Source: Owenia fusiformis
Taxonomy: Eukaryota > Annelida > Polychaeta > Sabellida > Oweniidae
Direction: 5' to 3'
DNA: 64,000 nucleotides
NCBI GenBank assembly: GCA_903813345.2
Contig: CAIIXF020000003.1
Coordinates: 1,381,609 to 1,445,608 of the forward strand
The notes below the pieces were generated by a model. It had not been told where the DNA came from, did not search any database, and worked only from the letters and a program-made list of their open reading frames with translations. Below, piece by piece: positions 12,735 through 23,799 of the stretch. The translations under genes and the position numbers were made by a program. Position 1 is the stretch's first letter, and the number at the start of each line of letters is the position of its first letter.

Positions 12735-13135
12735 TTTGTTATCAATATCTCCGAATCCCTTTTTGCTGACATTTCATTTTAACGGGACATCATCATTTGT
12801 GTAAATATATTTCTGGTCTTCCTTGCAGTTGGTGTGGAGTAAGCATGAAGTGGGAGTGAACTCTTGTCTTTATATGGCTAGTCGTCAAACACCTCGAAGA
12901 TGTAATTTCCTGGATTCTTTATATCCATATTCCAGATGAATTTGTTCTCAATATCTGCGAATCCCTTTTTACTGACATTTCATTTTAGGGGACATCATCA
13001 TTTGTGTAAATATATTCCTGGCCTTCCTTGCAGTTGGTGTAGAGTAAACATGAAGTGGGAGTGAACTAGCTCTGTCTTTATATGGCTAGTTGTCAAACAC
13101 CTTGAAGATGTAATTTCCTGAAGTCTTTATACAAG
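12735..13135. repeat. 206-bp tandem duplication
   Basis: Blocks beginning CGAATCCCTTTTT at 12752 and 12958 are repeated head to tail with about 10 percent divergence. Each carries GACATTTCATTTTA, TTGCAGTTGGTGT and ATATGGCTAGT in the same order. No coding frame survives in both. Confidence 0.8.
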
Positions 13136-13358
13136 GGGCGATCCATATATTCTGATAAAAATGCTCTCATTTTGTGATTATTTCACATATCCCTCTCATT
13201 TTTTCAGAAAATGTAGATTATGTAATTACACATACAATGCTAAAATATTATAGCTATATCTTAAATCATCAATGAGATAAGGCTGCCATGGTAACCTGTA
13301 TTAAGGGTAGGCAGGTCAATTTAATTATGACATATAAATATCAAAATAACTTATTATT

Positions 13359-13824
13359 TTAAACCTGCACATCGCTCCAAAACGCAATATGTTGACATAT
13401 ATCGTTTTTACAGTTTTAAGCTCTAATATAAAGTTTATGTAAATAAGAATTGTTTTTTCTGCGTAATATCAAAGAACAATCATTTAGTTAAAAAATAAAT
13501 AAAAAGGGAAATACGGGATTCGAACCCGGGCCTCCCGCGTGCTAAACGAGAATTCTACCGTAATTATAAGCTACTTATTTTGAATGCTATGATTCGGAAG
13601 TGACGTCACGTTCTTCATTTAGAAACCTTTCCAAAATCATATCGTCGGCGCCGATCGAAGCAATTCAATGAAAAATCTTTGAAATGACACATTTACCGTA
13701 AGTATTTCTACACAAGAGTTGCCCCATTTGTTCATCATTCTATAATCTTTCATTCAGCTCAAAATGATAAAGTTCACCCCCGAAACAACCCAAGATTGCG
13801 TTTTGGAGCGATGTGCAGGTTTAA
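13359..13824. mobile_element. 466-bp DNA element with perfect 30-bp TIRs and internal tRNA-like sequence
   Basis: Positions 13359-13388 (starting TTAAACCTGCACATCGCTCC and ending AAAACGCAAT) are the exact reverse complement of 13795-13824. The five bases outside each end are TTATT (13354-13358 and 13825-13829), a plausible target-site duplication. The interior has no ORF but carries a tRNA-Ala(AGC)-like sequence on the minus strand. Perfect TIRs and an intact duplication suggest recent insertion by a transposase supplied elsewhere. The superfamily is not assignable from the ends alone. Confidence 0.8.
13506..13579 (-). tRNA. tRNA-Ala(AGC)-like pseudogene inside a TIR element
   Basis: The minus strand shows a good T arm with a perfect B box (GGTTCGAATCC, stem CGGG/CCCG). 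It also has an anticodon arm CTCGT-TTAGCAC-GCGGG with anticodon AGC in a 7-base loop, and an oligo-T just past the 3' end. The D arm is degraded. The 5' acceptor bases do not pair with the 3' ATTTCCC, so it is unlikely to make a charged tRNA. It could serve as an internal pol III promoter or be a captured tRNA or tRNA-SINE fragment. Confidence 0.6.
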
Positions 13825-13829
13825 TTATT

Positions 13830-14505
13830 TTAAAGCATGCGGAAATCATGCATTTTTCTGGCTATGAAATATGTCTCTGATATTTATGTATTTCCCGAGA
13901 GAAAATGGGACATTTGCGGGGCCTGATGCAAGACTAGTTATCTGTTTTCCTGGCTTGTTTGAAATGGATAAACTTTGCAATGTCGTATGTTTCAATGAAG
14001 CCCATGTGGGAATGACAGACTGTAGACCTAGAAATCCATATTTATATACTATAGATCGAGATAGAATAGTAATACAAAATATAGTATTCCAATTTCCAGT
14101 ATCATAATAGACACCAACTTTTAAATACTTGTAACAGATTTAGAATTCCTATTTTAAAATCAAGAGTCAGTTTAATCTGGAATTATAAATTCATTGATCA
14201 AATGCGATCGAGATAGACTGGCGGACAGGATGAGCTAGGATGCAATCAGGAAGGCGCTTGGTTGTTTATATTAATTATTGGGTCTTATAACACCTTAGTA
14301 TAGTATACCCCTCCCTTCCAAATCACAACTTCGCAACCATCGTCAATTTTATAATCAAATCCCTTTCCCTCACTAATGCAAATACATGAATAAATATAAT
14401 TGGAGTGAATTGCATGCGTTTCGAATGAAGTTATCTTTGTAGTACTAGTATTAATTTGTTCAAACAAGTTTACAGAAGATAAATGAAAGGGGACAAAGGG
14501 AAACA
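13830..14505. other. No gene seen
   Basis: Two open frames (13871-14107 plus and 14285-14506 minus) have no motif, splice context or repeat counterpart and are not supported as genes. Confidence 0.45.
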
Positions 14506-14610
14506 CAGGGGCGTAGCCAACTTTCAGTCAGGGGGGATGCGATTGCCCCTTAAAATTTCGGTTTTCAATCAGAATGGGGTGGGGGTGCGATTAGCAAGCC
14601 AAAATATTTT
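14506..14610. mobile_element. 'gcgtagcc' MITE, copy 3, truncated and inverted
   Basis: It begins CAGGGGCGTAGCCAACTTTC followed by AGTCAGGGGGG, the reverse complement of the right end of copies 1 and 2. It continues through a TTTCGGTTTTCA block and GGGTGCGATTAGCAAGCC before similarity fades. The other end is not recognised. Confidence 0.6.
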
Positions 14611-17520
14611 TTTAAATAATAAATCAAAACAAAGCTTTTTTTAAATTATGAATGTAAACACTTATCAATATGTATGCAACATGCAAAACCAATAAACTGA
14701 ATACATTTAAAGATTAGACTGCAGCTTCTTGAAAAGAAAGCAGAACGTGTCATCACCACCAACATAGAGAGCAACGTGTACTAATTATAAGTATCTGAAA
14801 GATAACGCAAAAAACTTAATTATTAACTTTCAAGTCTTAACAATTTAACATGTAACTGTAACATGTAACTGTAACATATAACATATATATCGCCTCGAGG
14901 GGTCATTTAGCTTGATGAATAACCCCTCTGGTATTAGAGAGGTTTCGCACAATGGATTAACCTCAACTCGTTTTAGTGCTGTACCCTACGCGCAGAGCCT
15001 AGAAATAAACTACAGAAGATGAAGCTCTCTTTTAATTAAGAAGTGAAGTCGATCGAATGTAAAGGGTAATAAATCTGGTGAACACAACACGTTGAGCTAA
15101 AAACTTGCGAAACCTCTCTATAAACGCATTGTTGAACGCAAATGATCATGTGGATTCTGAATTATATTCAACTGTTTCTGTAAACTTCAACGAATGCATT
15201 TAATCCCATGATGCGTTTCACTCTGGAGTCTGGGAATGCAGACTTGCACCCCGGGACTTGCACCAACCCTTGCCCCTCTTCCACCCCGTGTCATCCTTGA
15301 GGTCCATGCATAGCCAAACACTTCACATGCCTGTATCACCCCGTTAATGGAAACGACCTGTAAAAATGAATATCATATTAAGCAAATGCCTTTTATGGCC
15401 AGGTGACCGAGACATCAAAGTGATATTAAGTAAATTTCCTCCAACTCAAAACGTAATTATATAGATATAAATAACTCTCTTCATAAAATCTAAAGTTCAC
15501 AATCCTTGTCTAAATTGTGTATGAAACAAAACCAGAAGTATGTTATATTATTAGTCTACAAAATGTCCGGTGACTTAACTGTATGGAATTTTGAAACATA
15601 AAATTTTTATTGTAGATATATAACATAAACACATCAACATAGAAAAATTCAATACAGTTATATTGTAACAATATTCATAAATATTAGAGGGACCAAACAC
15701 ATTCGCTATTGCTAAGGTTTCTACGACTTTAACTGTCTTATCAGCATCTTGATCCATCAAGGTATTACAATATTGTATGACTGAAGGAATACACTGGTAT
15801 GCTATGTCAGAGCATGAAATTACAATTACACTATGCTTAATAGGCGGCTTCATACTCCTTACGTCTCAAAATCTCTTAATTTTCAAATGGGAGTATATCA
15901 TTTTCGTGAGCGGGATTTGGCGGGACAATACGATTTTCTTTCGAAATCAAAAATATTCCAATGTGTTATTCATCGGGAAGTAGTATCATGGGATAAATTT
16001 AGATATATCATTGCATCTCACGACCGGTTTGATTATCAATACGCAATCAGTCTGGTACTGGTCAAGCAGTAATAAATAACAGACGCTAATAAGACACAGG
16101 ATGCAATCAGGTTAATTATCGTCTTTTATTGTGCTAAGTCTCAGCCTACCTTGTAAGATAATCATTCCCGTTTGATTTTGTTTGAATCGAAATTAAACGG
16201 AGGAGGGGGGGGGTGAACATTTAAATCTTAATTTTATTCCTTACAATAGTTAAGAAAACAAACCAAAGACCATTCACTAATCCATCAATTTCCGTGCTCT
16301 GCGGATGTTTGGCTACTTTGATTACAGAAAAGTCTAAACATCATCCAGGACTCTGATTGCAGCAGAAGTCGTCTAGGACTCTGATTAAAGAAAATAACGT
16401 CTTAACCTTTGATTACAGAGATCGTCTAGGTTTTAATCTTAAGACCCACCTTGTGGATTGAGTGTATCATGATCACTTCCAGAGTGATGGGGGCAGGGGT
16501 CCACATTAAACAACATTGGTCATCACTTAAGTTAAAAAAAGCTCAGAATGATGAAAAACTGCACGATTTTAAATAAATTTTGGAGAGAGGCGTTCTTGAA
16601 CCCCCCCCCCCCTTCTCTGACTAGGGGTCTGACTTTGTCAAATGTCATGGAAGTCGCAATTATATTCATAGAAAAGCACGTCTTTGCCTCTCTATGTTTG
16701 ATTTTTATTTTCTTATCCTTCAGGAAAAAAACTTAAAATAGAAGGACATGTGAATTGATCGTATATCCTATACCCCCAAAGGTCTCAAAAGTTTTAAATT
16801 ATTTTTGAAAAACCTCTACCACAGAAATAACACCGGAGGAGATGGAAATGACTTTGAAGCCTTACAAATTAATGTTTCAAAAGTACACAAGCGTTTGCGT
16901 GTATACTTCGCGTGGCTAAAGTTCTAAACTAACTGTCAAAACAAAACAAAGAATGCAATTTTATTGGCGATCATGCACATGCTCTCTTCGAGAGCTTTAC
17001 CATACTTAAGTCAATTATCAGCAAACTTTATGAATTAAAATCAATTGTAGGCTATATGGAATTCCTTGTAAGCTAACTCCTGTTAAAGATTAGTATAAAC
17101 AAAACACATAGATAGAACAAAAAGCCCTTTGAAAAGTATATCAAAATGAAAAATGGATTAATAAATATTTCAAACATATAAATCCGCTTATTAAGGAATA
17201 ACAATTAACACAACTGGAAAAAATGTTCATGCCTTATAATCAGCCATCTCGATGCAGATAAAACCGTCTAGATAGAACAAGTAACAATAACGAAAACAAT
17301 TAGCAGATCCATGCCAATTAATTAATAATTATCGGACTTTGGATTTTTCTTAGTTTATACTCGCTTCAACAACTGCGCACCCCTCTCTTGTCAGTAAACA
17401 CAGGTCGGAAGAAATCATCATGAGATTTTGACATTGTACTCGAGGCAATTTTCATAAACTATAACATAAAGACCGGCGTGTTATAATCTTGGCGACTCAT
17501 TTAACCTGCCATATATTGCC
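14611..17520. other. Gene-free DNA with one dispersed repeat
   Basis: No gene is supported. 15245-15375 resembles 60200-60340 in the same orientation, sharing a TCCATGCATA block, a CACATG.C.GT block and a GACCTGTAAAAA/AACCTGTAAAAA block. On the minus strand both copies place a pyrimidine-rich tract and TTTTACAG/TTTTTACAG at the same point, so an old exon edge is possible. A 10-base poly-C lies at about 16600. Confidence 0.4.
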
Positions 17521-17524
17521 CGTG

Positions 17525-17690
17525 TTGTCGTAATTTTCTAATTTGATAAACAATTTTCGAAACCGTATTTTTAGATGTACTTTTTCATGTAGATTTCAAA
17601 TTATGACATCACTTTGACTGAATTTTGAATATTTAATGACGTAAATCAAGATTATTTCTACTCGCATCTAGTCTATTTCAAGGGGAATCT
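17525..17690. mobile_element. Dispersed TIR-type repeat, copy B
   Basis: It is a direct-orientation partner of 9990-10143, running from TTGATAAACAATTTTCGAAA to TACTCGCATCTAGTCTATTT with small indels. The left half present in copy A is absent here. Confidence 0.65.
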
Positions 17691-19429
17691 GTGAAACAGA
17701 ATACAAATATTGTACGATTTATCTTATAGACATTGCTACGTAATATACAGTATGCATGTATGAATCTGGGAAATCTCTCGGTGTATCGAATGTTGCGACG
17801 ATCGGAACATTCACTGGTTTAATCTCCCGACGTGATATACAGCAAGTACTCCCGGGCAAGTACAATCCTACCAAAGCGTTAGATAAAGTGAGACTCTAAT
17901 AGATCAGAATGTCCCGACACGGAAATCAGAATGACAGAAATATAATTTTGAATAATTTTGGGAGGTAGGGAATCGCACAATTTTGTAATTCCAATGCTGC
18001 CCTTTGTGTTTTATCAACGTTATACAACGATGCAAACAAAACAGATCGTATTTAAATCTTATTCTAATTTTAATTCCTACATGAAATCTCAGCCCCCCCC
18101 CCCAAACACTGGTAACATTTTAAAGACTTTATCTAATTCAAACAATCAAATCAAATCAAAATTAAAACATGCAAACAGGTACGTATATCTGCTTATGGAG
18201 CAATATCCGAGGAAATGCGTGACGCTGGTTTTCAGTCCTTAATCGCCGCTTAATACCTGAAAAGCAACTTATCTGCTTATTATAAGTTATCAAATAATTT
18301 AAAAATTAAACAGAAACAATGCATGCCAACCATTTATCTATAATTGTTATATTATGGTTATTTCATAGTTTGCACTTGTATCGAGCAACTGTGTATCAGG
18401 CTGTGTGTACCCCTTTCTCAAACCCAATATGGGATTTAACACGTCACTTGAGGCAAGATTCATAAACTATATCTCCACGGGCTATAATTTGAAGAACGCC
18501 ACTGACGGATCTGTCCCTTTTGGATGGGCCGTATTGTTCATGTGTGTATCTTACCCACGGGAACCTACAAAACAGATATAATTGCATTGTGAAAAGGAAG
18601 TCCTGTCTCTATAAAACTTCCTAGAATAAGATTCGAGCAGTGTAAACATCCATATTTGCAAAAATAACAATAAACCACTGTCATTAAGTAGTTGTAGTAC
18701 CATAATCGTATAGCTTTTGGGAAAGACGATAAAACGCAAAATATGATTGGAATATTTGCTGAAGTCTGGGATCGATGATCTGACAGAAAATTTAAGGAAG
18801 GCGTTGATCATGACTGAGCAAAATGAAAGAGCAAAATAATGATAATTGCAATTCATGTTTATCATTTCAACTATTCCGAGTCAGAGAAAATCAAGAATAA
18901 AAATGAAACTTTCCTGCTTGTTTAAATTTTAACCTATTAAGATCAAAATGGTAAGGTCATATTGACGAATTTCCAAAATGACAAATTATTGTGGTGTGTT
19001 AAATTGGAATATCTTTTGATTCTTTTCCACTGGAGTACGCTAATATCCGATCTTATATCGTACTTCAATATTTTTGTTTGAAAACAAGATCTTTAATGTA
19101 AACATCCGCATTTCAATATATCCTGAGACTATCATAGAATAATTCTGTAAATTCCAAGCACAACCCATTACAATATCAGTCTATAAGTCAATCTGTATTA
19201 CAACAAATGAATAATAATCCCGAAAACAGTTCAACTATATTTGGCTTTGACTTATTTGTTTGAGAGGGACACGAACAATCTACATGTACAGACTTATCTT
19301 ACTAATTTAAATAATCATTTGTCCTCATCGTGATTTGCCCGTCTGATTAGACAGGTTTTACTTTCAATTTAGCCTCACTCAGACACACAAATAAAATGTA
19401 AAATTATAACATCATATTATAAAAACATT
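17691..19429. other. Gene-free DNA with faint ~1-kb duplication
   Basis: No coding signal was identified. 18395-18510 is a weak match to 17375-17510, sharing a GAGGCAA.ATTCATAAACTATA.C block, so an old duplication with a period near 1 kb is likely. The 18551-18865 minus open frame has no motif or splice context. Confidence 0.4.
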
Positions 19430-19995
19430 ATCCAACCTCGAATTAACACTAATGAACACGATGTGATGACTTTATTACTATCTATGAGGAACCATTAAAC
19501 AATTATGAACGAAATCCAGATACGTACAGTTTATTCATGAATTTGGAATATAATGTCGCAATTCATTCTAAATATCTGTTAAATATCGAATCTCTTACAT
19601 TACGAATCTCTTATTAAAATATATATTCTATTTATACAATATTGTTTTTCCCGTCATCCGTGATTTCCACATGTTGATTGTATTCTATTTTATCAAATGA
19701 TCGGAAAGTAATACCATGAAATGAGTAGCACTAGACTCATAGATTATACGCCCTTGAATTACACTTATAAACACGATGTGATGATTGTTTCATTTACTTA
19801 GAGGAACGCATAAACAGATTAATCAATTATGAACGAAATCCAGATACGTACAATGTACGTACAATTTACTAGTGAATTTGGAATATAATTATTAGAAATG
19901 TATTTCTAAAAATCTCTCAAATATCGAATCTCTATTAAATTATATATTTTATTTGTGCAGTAGTGATTTTCCCGTCGTCGTGATTTCAAAATGTA
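19430..19995. repeat. ~315-bp tandem duplication
   Basis: The block with CACGATGTGATGA (19457) recurs at 19772. It is followed in both by AATTATGAACGAAATCCAGA, a TACGTACA block, GAATTTGGAATATAAT and a TTTTCCCGTC.TC block. Divergence and indels are moderate. The second copy runs straight into the palindromic GATGCACC cluster. Confidence 0.75.
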
Positions 19996-20024
19996 ATTAT
20001 TAATGATCGGTAAGTAATAAACAA

Positions 20025-20232
20025 TGTCTATGCACCGATCGATGCAACGAATAGCAAAATGCGCCGGTCGGAGCAACCTTCGATGCACCGACAGATTTGA
20101 CCGTTGCACCGATCGGTGCATCGATCGTTTCTCCAGATGCGCCGGTCGATGCACCGAATTAGATGCGCCGATGCACTGGTAGATGCACCGAAGTTCTGCG
20201 CCGCGGCGCACCGGCGTGTGATGTGGTGCAAG
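20025..20232. repeat. Palindromic GATGCACC/TCGATGCA motif cluster, copy 1
   Basis: A GC-richer island of about 200 bp is built from overlapping, partly self-complementary words such as GATGCACCGATC, TCGATGCA and ATGCGCCGGTCG. It includes the 16-base perfect palindrome TGCACCGATCGGTGCA at about 20103. A related island lies at 62495-62735, and both are followed within about 30 bases by CTGTACTGTAG. Frames through it are open on both strands only because stop codons are rare in these words. Confidence 0.75.
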
Positions 20233-20441
20233 ATCTGTACTGTAGATAAATCCCAAAAAACATTGTATTCTGTTTTCGACTTATTGCGTTCAATTCTGAC
20301 AGTTGGTTGTTCTTTTGGTTGTCCTGTTTATATCTTATATATGGGTATTAATTTTTTCAACAGAAACTTTTTTGGGATCTATTGAAAAAAGAAATTTCCC
20401 AATATAGGCAATCATATTTAGGGATTCTGCTTCTTGTTTAC
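20233..20441. other. No gene seen
   Basis: AT-rich spacer between the palindromic island and the last recognised exon of the coiled-coil fragment. It includes a GGTTGTCCTGTTTATATCTT block resembling the inverted pair at 37.6 and 39.3 kb. Confidence 0.35.
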
Positions 20442-22058
20442 CCCTTTGTATCTGTTTGTAAGGTATGCATTTAGATCAGTAAAGAATTCCTTTGGATGGG
20501 CCTTGAATCCACTTAGGGATTCGTTAACCTCTTTACGTGTTGCATCTTGTTTTTCTTCTTTGGAATACTGTAAAATAGTGTTTACTACAGTGTCCTAAAA
20601 AATATTAATTTTTTTGACTAATTTTGACTTTTCCCCTAAAATGTACTTTGGATACCAAGACAAATCTTTCTTGAATAATTTGACACCATTAGATTCAAAA
20701 TCCATCCATGATTGGCTGCACAGGACAGCTTTTAGTGTCCCCATGGTAAAATCTGACTGGTAAATGTGATTGGATGGACCAAATGACAAAACAAGAAACA
20801 GTTTCTTTAACATTTAACTTTCTCCTGTGTTAAAGTTTGACCTTTAACTAGGTTATCAGTAATTTTCCTATTTGTTAGATCTGATTCTCCCTCTAATATG
20901 AAAATTTTCATAAAGAATCCACTTACAGAAACTTTGGAGGATACCTTACGTCGACAGTTGTTCAATTGAGTAGATATAGCTGGAGGTGTAGTTCTGATAC
21001 GTTTCTCCAATTTGTCCATTCTTCTTTGAAGAGCACTATTGCTTTCACTCAGAGATGAAATATCTTCTGCAGTCTGATTATTTGTCCCCACGAGGGTTGC
21101 CACATCTTTTCCAATTGAAGACATGAACCCTCTCATTGACTGAAGTTAGATTCAGCACCTGAAATCATACAATTTGCTTGGCTAAGAAAGATGTTGCCTT
21201 ATCCTGAGTCCTTGCTCATACAGTATTTTGATGATTCTGTAACATAGTCTACATGAACTAGAAATTACATGGCAAAACTTTGGCCCGTCACCCATTGTCC
21301 AGTGTCTAGTCTGTGAGGAATGTACCACCCAAAGTAAAAAAATTAAAACTCAAAATTCAAAAAATAAAATAAAACATTGGTACATTCCCTCCTGGTTCTG
21401 TACACACTTAGTACATTGGAATTTTTTCTCTACCAATTAGGCTTACAATTACATATGCTTGATTATCATCTAGAAATTTACAGCAGAAATTTCGGAACAG
21501 GCGGTTTCAGATTTCGAAGAGCCTCGTTCTGAAATCTTTCAGTACAGAATTTTATATTTTACTACCCAAAATGGGTTATGGCTATCTAATCGGATAGTAT
21601 GTAATTTGCTCTATGTCCAGAATCAAAACAACCTCTTGTTCAGCTTACTTTCAATCCCGGACTTTCAATAGCAATATTTTAATACACAAGTATGTGTGTA
21701 GGGTGAAAAGCTTAATAACTTACGAGAGCCTCTGTCATGTTGCTGGGTCTGGTTTGGAGGGAACGACTGTCTATCTAAATTGCGCCCATGGGTTGATATT
21801 CTCATATGAGGTGTCGAGCTCTGCATCCGAGAACTGGGACGGGAACAGTCCTCTAATTCAGCTAGCAATGACTGAGCAGGGGGGGGGGTTGTTTTGCAAC
21901 TTGGTGATTTGCGGAGTAGATGTGAACACTGGAATACCTCCCATTTCTTCACTCTCAGACCCTGAACTTCTACATGATGCCATCGATTGATTATTGGAGA
22001 AGTTCACAATACTGTCCAAGACCTCTGGATCATTTATGTTATACCTTGTTAAAGACAT
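20442..22058 (-). CDS. Three-exon gene fragment, coiled-coil protein of unknown function
   Basis: Exon 1 (22058-21724) opens at ATG with MSLTRYNINDPEVLDS. It continues as a Ser/Gln/Pro-rich low-complexity stretch and ends at a consensus donor (CTC|GTAAGT). Its frame is continuous only if the C-run at about 21886 differs by one base. Exon 2 (about 21139-20937) encodes MRGFMSSIGKDVATLVG, then a heptad-like SESNSALQRRMDKLEKRIR helix, and ends at TCT|GTAAGTGG. Exon 3 (20567-20442) follows TTTTACAG, encodes YSKEEKQDATRKEVNESL and FKAHPKEFFTDLNAYL, and ends near a GGG|GTAAAC donor. Domain order (disordered N terminus, short coiled coil, charged helix) suggests an element ORF1/gag-like or regulatory protein. 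I do not recognise the family. Exon edges are inferred. Confidence 0.5.
20595..20890 (-). repeat. Coding-like repeat shared with 59.5 kb
   Basis: It lies between exons 2 and 3 above. The minus-strand frame includes GPSNHIYQSDFTMGTLKAV and FESNGVKLFKKDLS. The segment 59510-59785 is a diverged copy in the same orientation, in which QSDFTMG-like, DFEFDGIKLFQKDLS and GEKSKL pieces survive despite stops. Conservation of protein-level pieces suggests both derive from an element gene. The function is unrecognised. Confidence 0.5.
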
Positions 22059-22069
22059 TGTAATAAGTG

Positions 22070-22499
22070 TCCCTTAAATGTGAGTCATTCGCTTTCATAC
22101 AAGCAAACTTGGTAATATTTTACAGACTATTTCCAAAACGTTGACACTGTGAAAGTCTATTTGTGATATAATAATCGTTTGAACCTCAGATTTACTTACT
22201 TATTTAGATTCTTTATCTACTTTGAGATCCTAACTACATCAGCATATATAGAGGATATCCTATGATTTTTGATTTTAAGAAAATTATAAATGCCTTTGCT
22301 GCTTACTAAGATTGAATGGATTTTCTGGACTTTTACTATTGTATAAGGATCAAAATTTTGATAGAGTATATAATGCTGTGAAAATAAATCCTATTTTACT
22401 ATTGTATAAATTCTAATCCAGGATATATGTATATTTCCGTTTTGCATAGTTTTATTGATTCAAGTATTGTTTGTGTTTATGTTTTTTGAGTAAATATTT
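22070..22499. other. AT-rich spacer upstream of a first exon
   Basis: Nothing recognisable is seen in this stretch. It would contain the promoter of the 22058 start, but no TATA or initiator can be singled out in sequence this AT-rich. Confidence 0.35.
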
Positions 22500-22700
22500 T
22501 TAATAAAAAAATAAATAAAATTGCCGTGCAACATCATTTGGCAGTGTTAGAAGATGGGAAATATGCTGTGGCAAGAGTCTTGCATAGTTATGGGTATCAA
22601 ATGCAGTGAAAAGTGGACATGTGGCTTTTATGGCTGCATTTCTAAGATTCCAGTTGCGTTCACACATTGCAAGGTAGATATTGACATACTTCATTGCATA
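22500..22700 (-). pseudogene. Element-protein fragment (helical domain upstream of HEEADT region)
   Basis: The minus-strand translation has KYVNIYLAMCERNWNLRNA followed by IKATCPLFTAFDTHNYARL and LPQHISHLL. This matches the pattern N-W-x-L-[HR]-x(7)-P-x-F-x-A-x-D-x(2)-N-Y-A-R-x-L-P that in invertebrate element proteins precedes the C-terminal HEEADT region. The same segment, shorter, is present three times in the 519-bp array (26.65-28.2 kb), and its end at 12.1 kb. No stop interrupts this piece, but no flanking coding sequence of the same protein continues it. Confidence 0.55.
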
Positions 22701-22899
22701 CAGGGTGTTCCAAAAGTAACAGGACTGGTGCAGGTATTTTGTTAAATATGCACCAATCGTCGTGATGTATATGGAACAAGCATCTCTGTTGATTCCTCAA
22801 TAAGAGCTGGTTTATGATAAAGAGATGTACAATATTTGGGTTATTTTTGAAGTACCTTCCGCTGTTTTTCGACTGCTGTCAGTCTGTTTATATTTGGTC

Positions 22900-23160
22900 T
22901 TTTGAAATCCTTGGTCGTCTTCCCCTCTTTCTCATTAGTCCTCTTCCTTCTCTCCACTTTCTTCGCTCTCCTGTCTTCTTCACCTCTCCTCCTTTATTCC
23001 TCTTCCTTCTTTTCTTTCTTCTCAACTTTTTTTCGCTCTCCTGTCTTCTTCTTCACCTCTCCTCCTTTTTTCCTCCACCTCTCCTCCTTTTTTCCTCCTT
23101 ACTTCCTCGTCCTTCCTTTCTTTCTTCTCAACTTTTCCACACATTTTTTTTCCGTAACTT
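22900..23160 (+). repeat. Long polypyrimidine tract
   Basis: About 260 bp of nearly pure C/T (CTTC, CTCCTC, TTTCTTC units) on the plus strand. It inflates overlapping Leu/Ser/Phe-rich open frames (22814-23281 and 22902-23195) that are not genes. It lies immediately 3' of the C2H2 exon on the minus strand. Confidence 0.85.
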
Positions 23161-23403
23161 CAGATCTTCATCACTGTTTAGAGTCACAATCTTAATCTTT
23201 TTTTGTAGTAGTGCCAGGATGTGCCCTTGGCATGTGGTCTTTGATAAGATCATAGCACCGACTGAAGCCTCTATTGCATAGTGTACAATAGAACCTCTTT
23301 TTCCATGTACTTTGGACTTATGGGTATTCAGATCCTTTGAGTTGTCAAAGATCTCTCCACATTCATCCACGTGGCAAACATGCAGTGAGCCCATTCCAGC
23401 CAT
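23128..23403 (-). CDS. First exon with N-terminal C2H2 zinc finger
   Basis: It starts at an ATG (23403) with MAGMGSLHVC. The segment CHVDECGEIFDNSKDL then NTHKSKVH gives C-x4-C-x12-H-x4-H, a classical C2H2 finger with the conserved Phe and Leu at the usual core positions. A less ordered tail follows (Lys/Arg-rich, reaching 23128), probably running past the true donor. Upstream lies a CAGCA/AGTAGGTAGA repeat. A single finger at the extreme N terminus is common in element-encoded proteins of marine invertebrates. No downstream exon could be attached. Confidence 0.55.
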   Translation of the reverse strand: MAGMGSLHVCHVDECGEIFDNSKDLNTHKSKVHGKRGSIVHYAIEASVGAMILSKTTCQGHILALLQKKIKIVTLNSDEDLKLRKKNVWKS

Positions 23404-23545
23404 CTTGTATCACAGCAATAATCAATGAATATAACAGCAACAGCAATCAACAGCAATCTACAGGATTATACACAGCAGTACTCAACAACAGTAGGTAGAA
23501 CACAGTAGGTAGAACACAGTAGGTAGAACACAGCAGGAATCTACA
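23404..23545. repeat. CAGCA-rich DNA and 14-bp tandem repeat
   Basis: ACACAGTAGGTAGA is repeated about four times between 23487 and 23537, flanked by CAACAGCAATC units. It occupies the presumed promoter side of the C2H2 exon. Confidence 0.7.
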
Positions 23546-23799
23546 AACCAAACAACAATTCATAATTTAATATATCATTTACCCATCATGTGACCTCCTT
23601 CTCCAATGGATTATTGATCCAAGATGGCGGGTACCGCTAAATCACGACAACACGCTACGACTATCCCATCATGTGAAAACCTCGGACTCGGACTTAAAAC
23701 CACAGCTTTTTTTTATTTTATTAACAACAGTACAATTTGAATTGGAACAAAACATTATTTATTTAATCATTTTATACAATTTCATGACAAAAAGCAATA

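Noticed and set aside
15575-15853. 92-residue minus-strand frame
   Set aside because: No motif, no splice context and no repeat counterpart; composition fits AT-rich noncoding DNA.
20104-20385. Overlapping frames on both strands across the palindromic island
   Set aside because: Openness is explained by stop-poor repeated words; the same happens at 62.5 kb.
22814-23281. 155-residue plus-strand open frame, Leu/Ser/Phe-rich
   Set aside because: Produced by the polypyrimidine tract; no motif, and the real coding signal (C2H2 finger) overlaps on the other strand.
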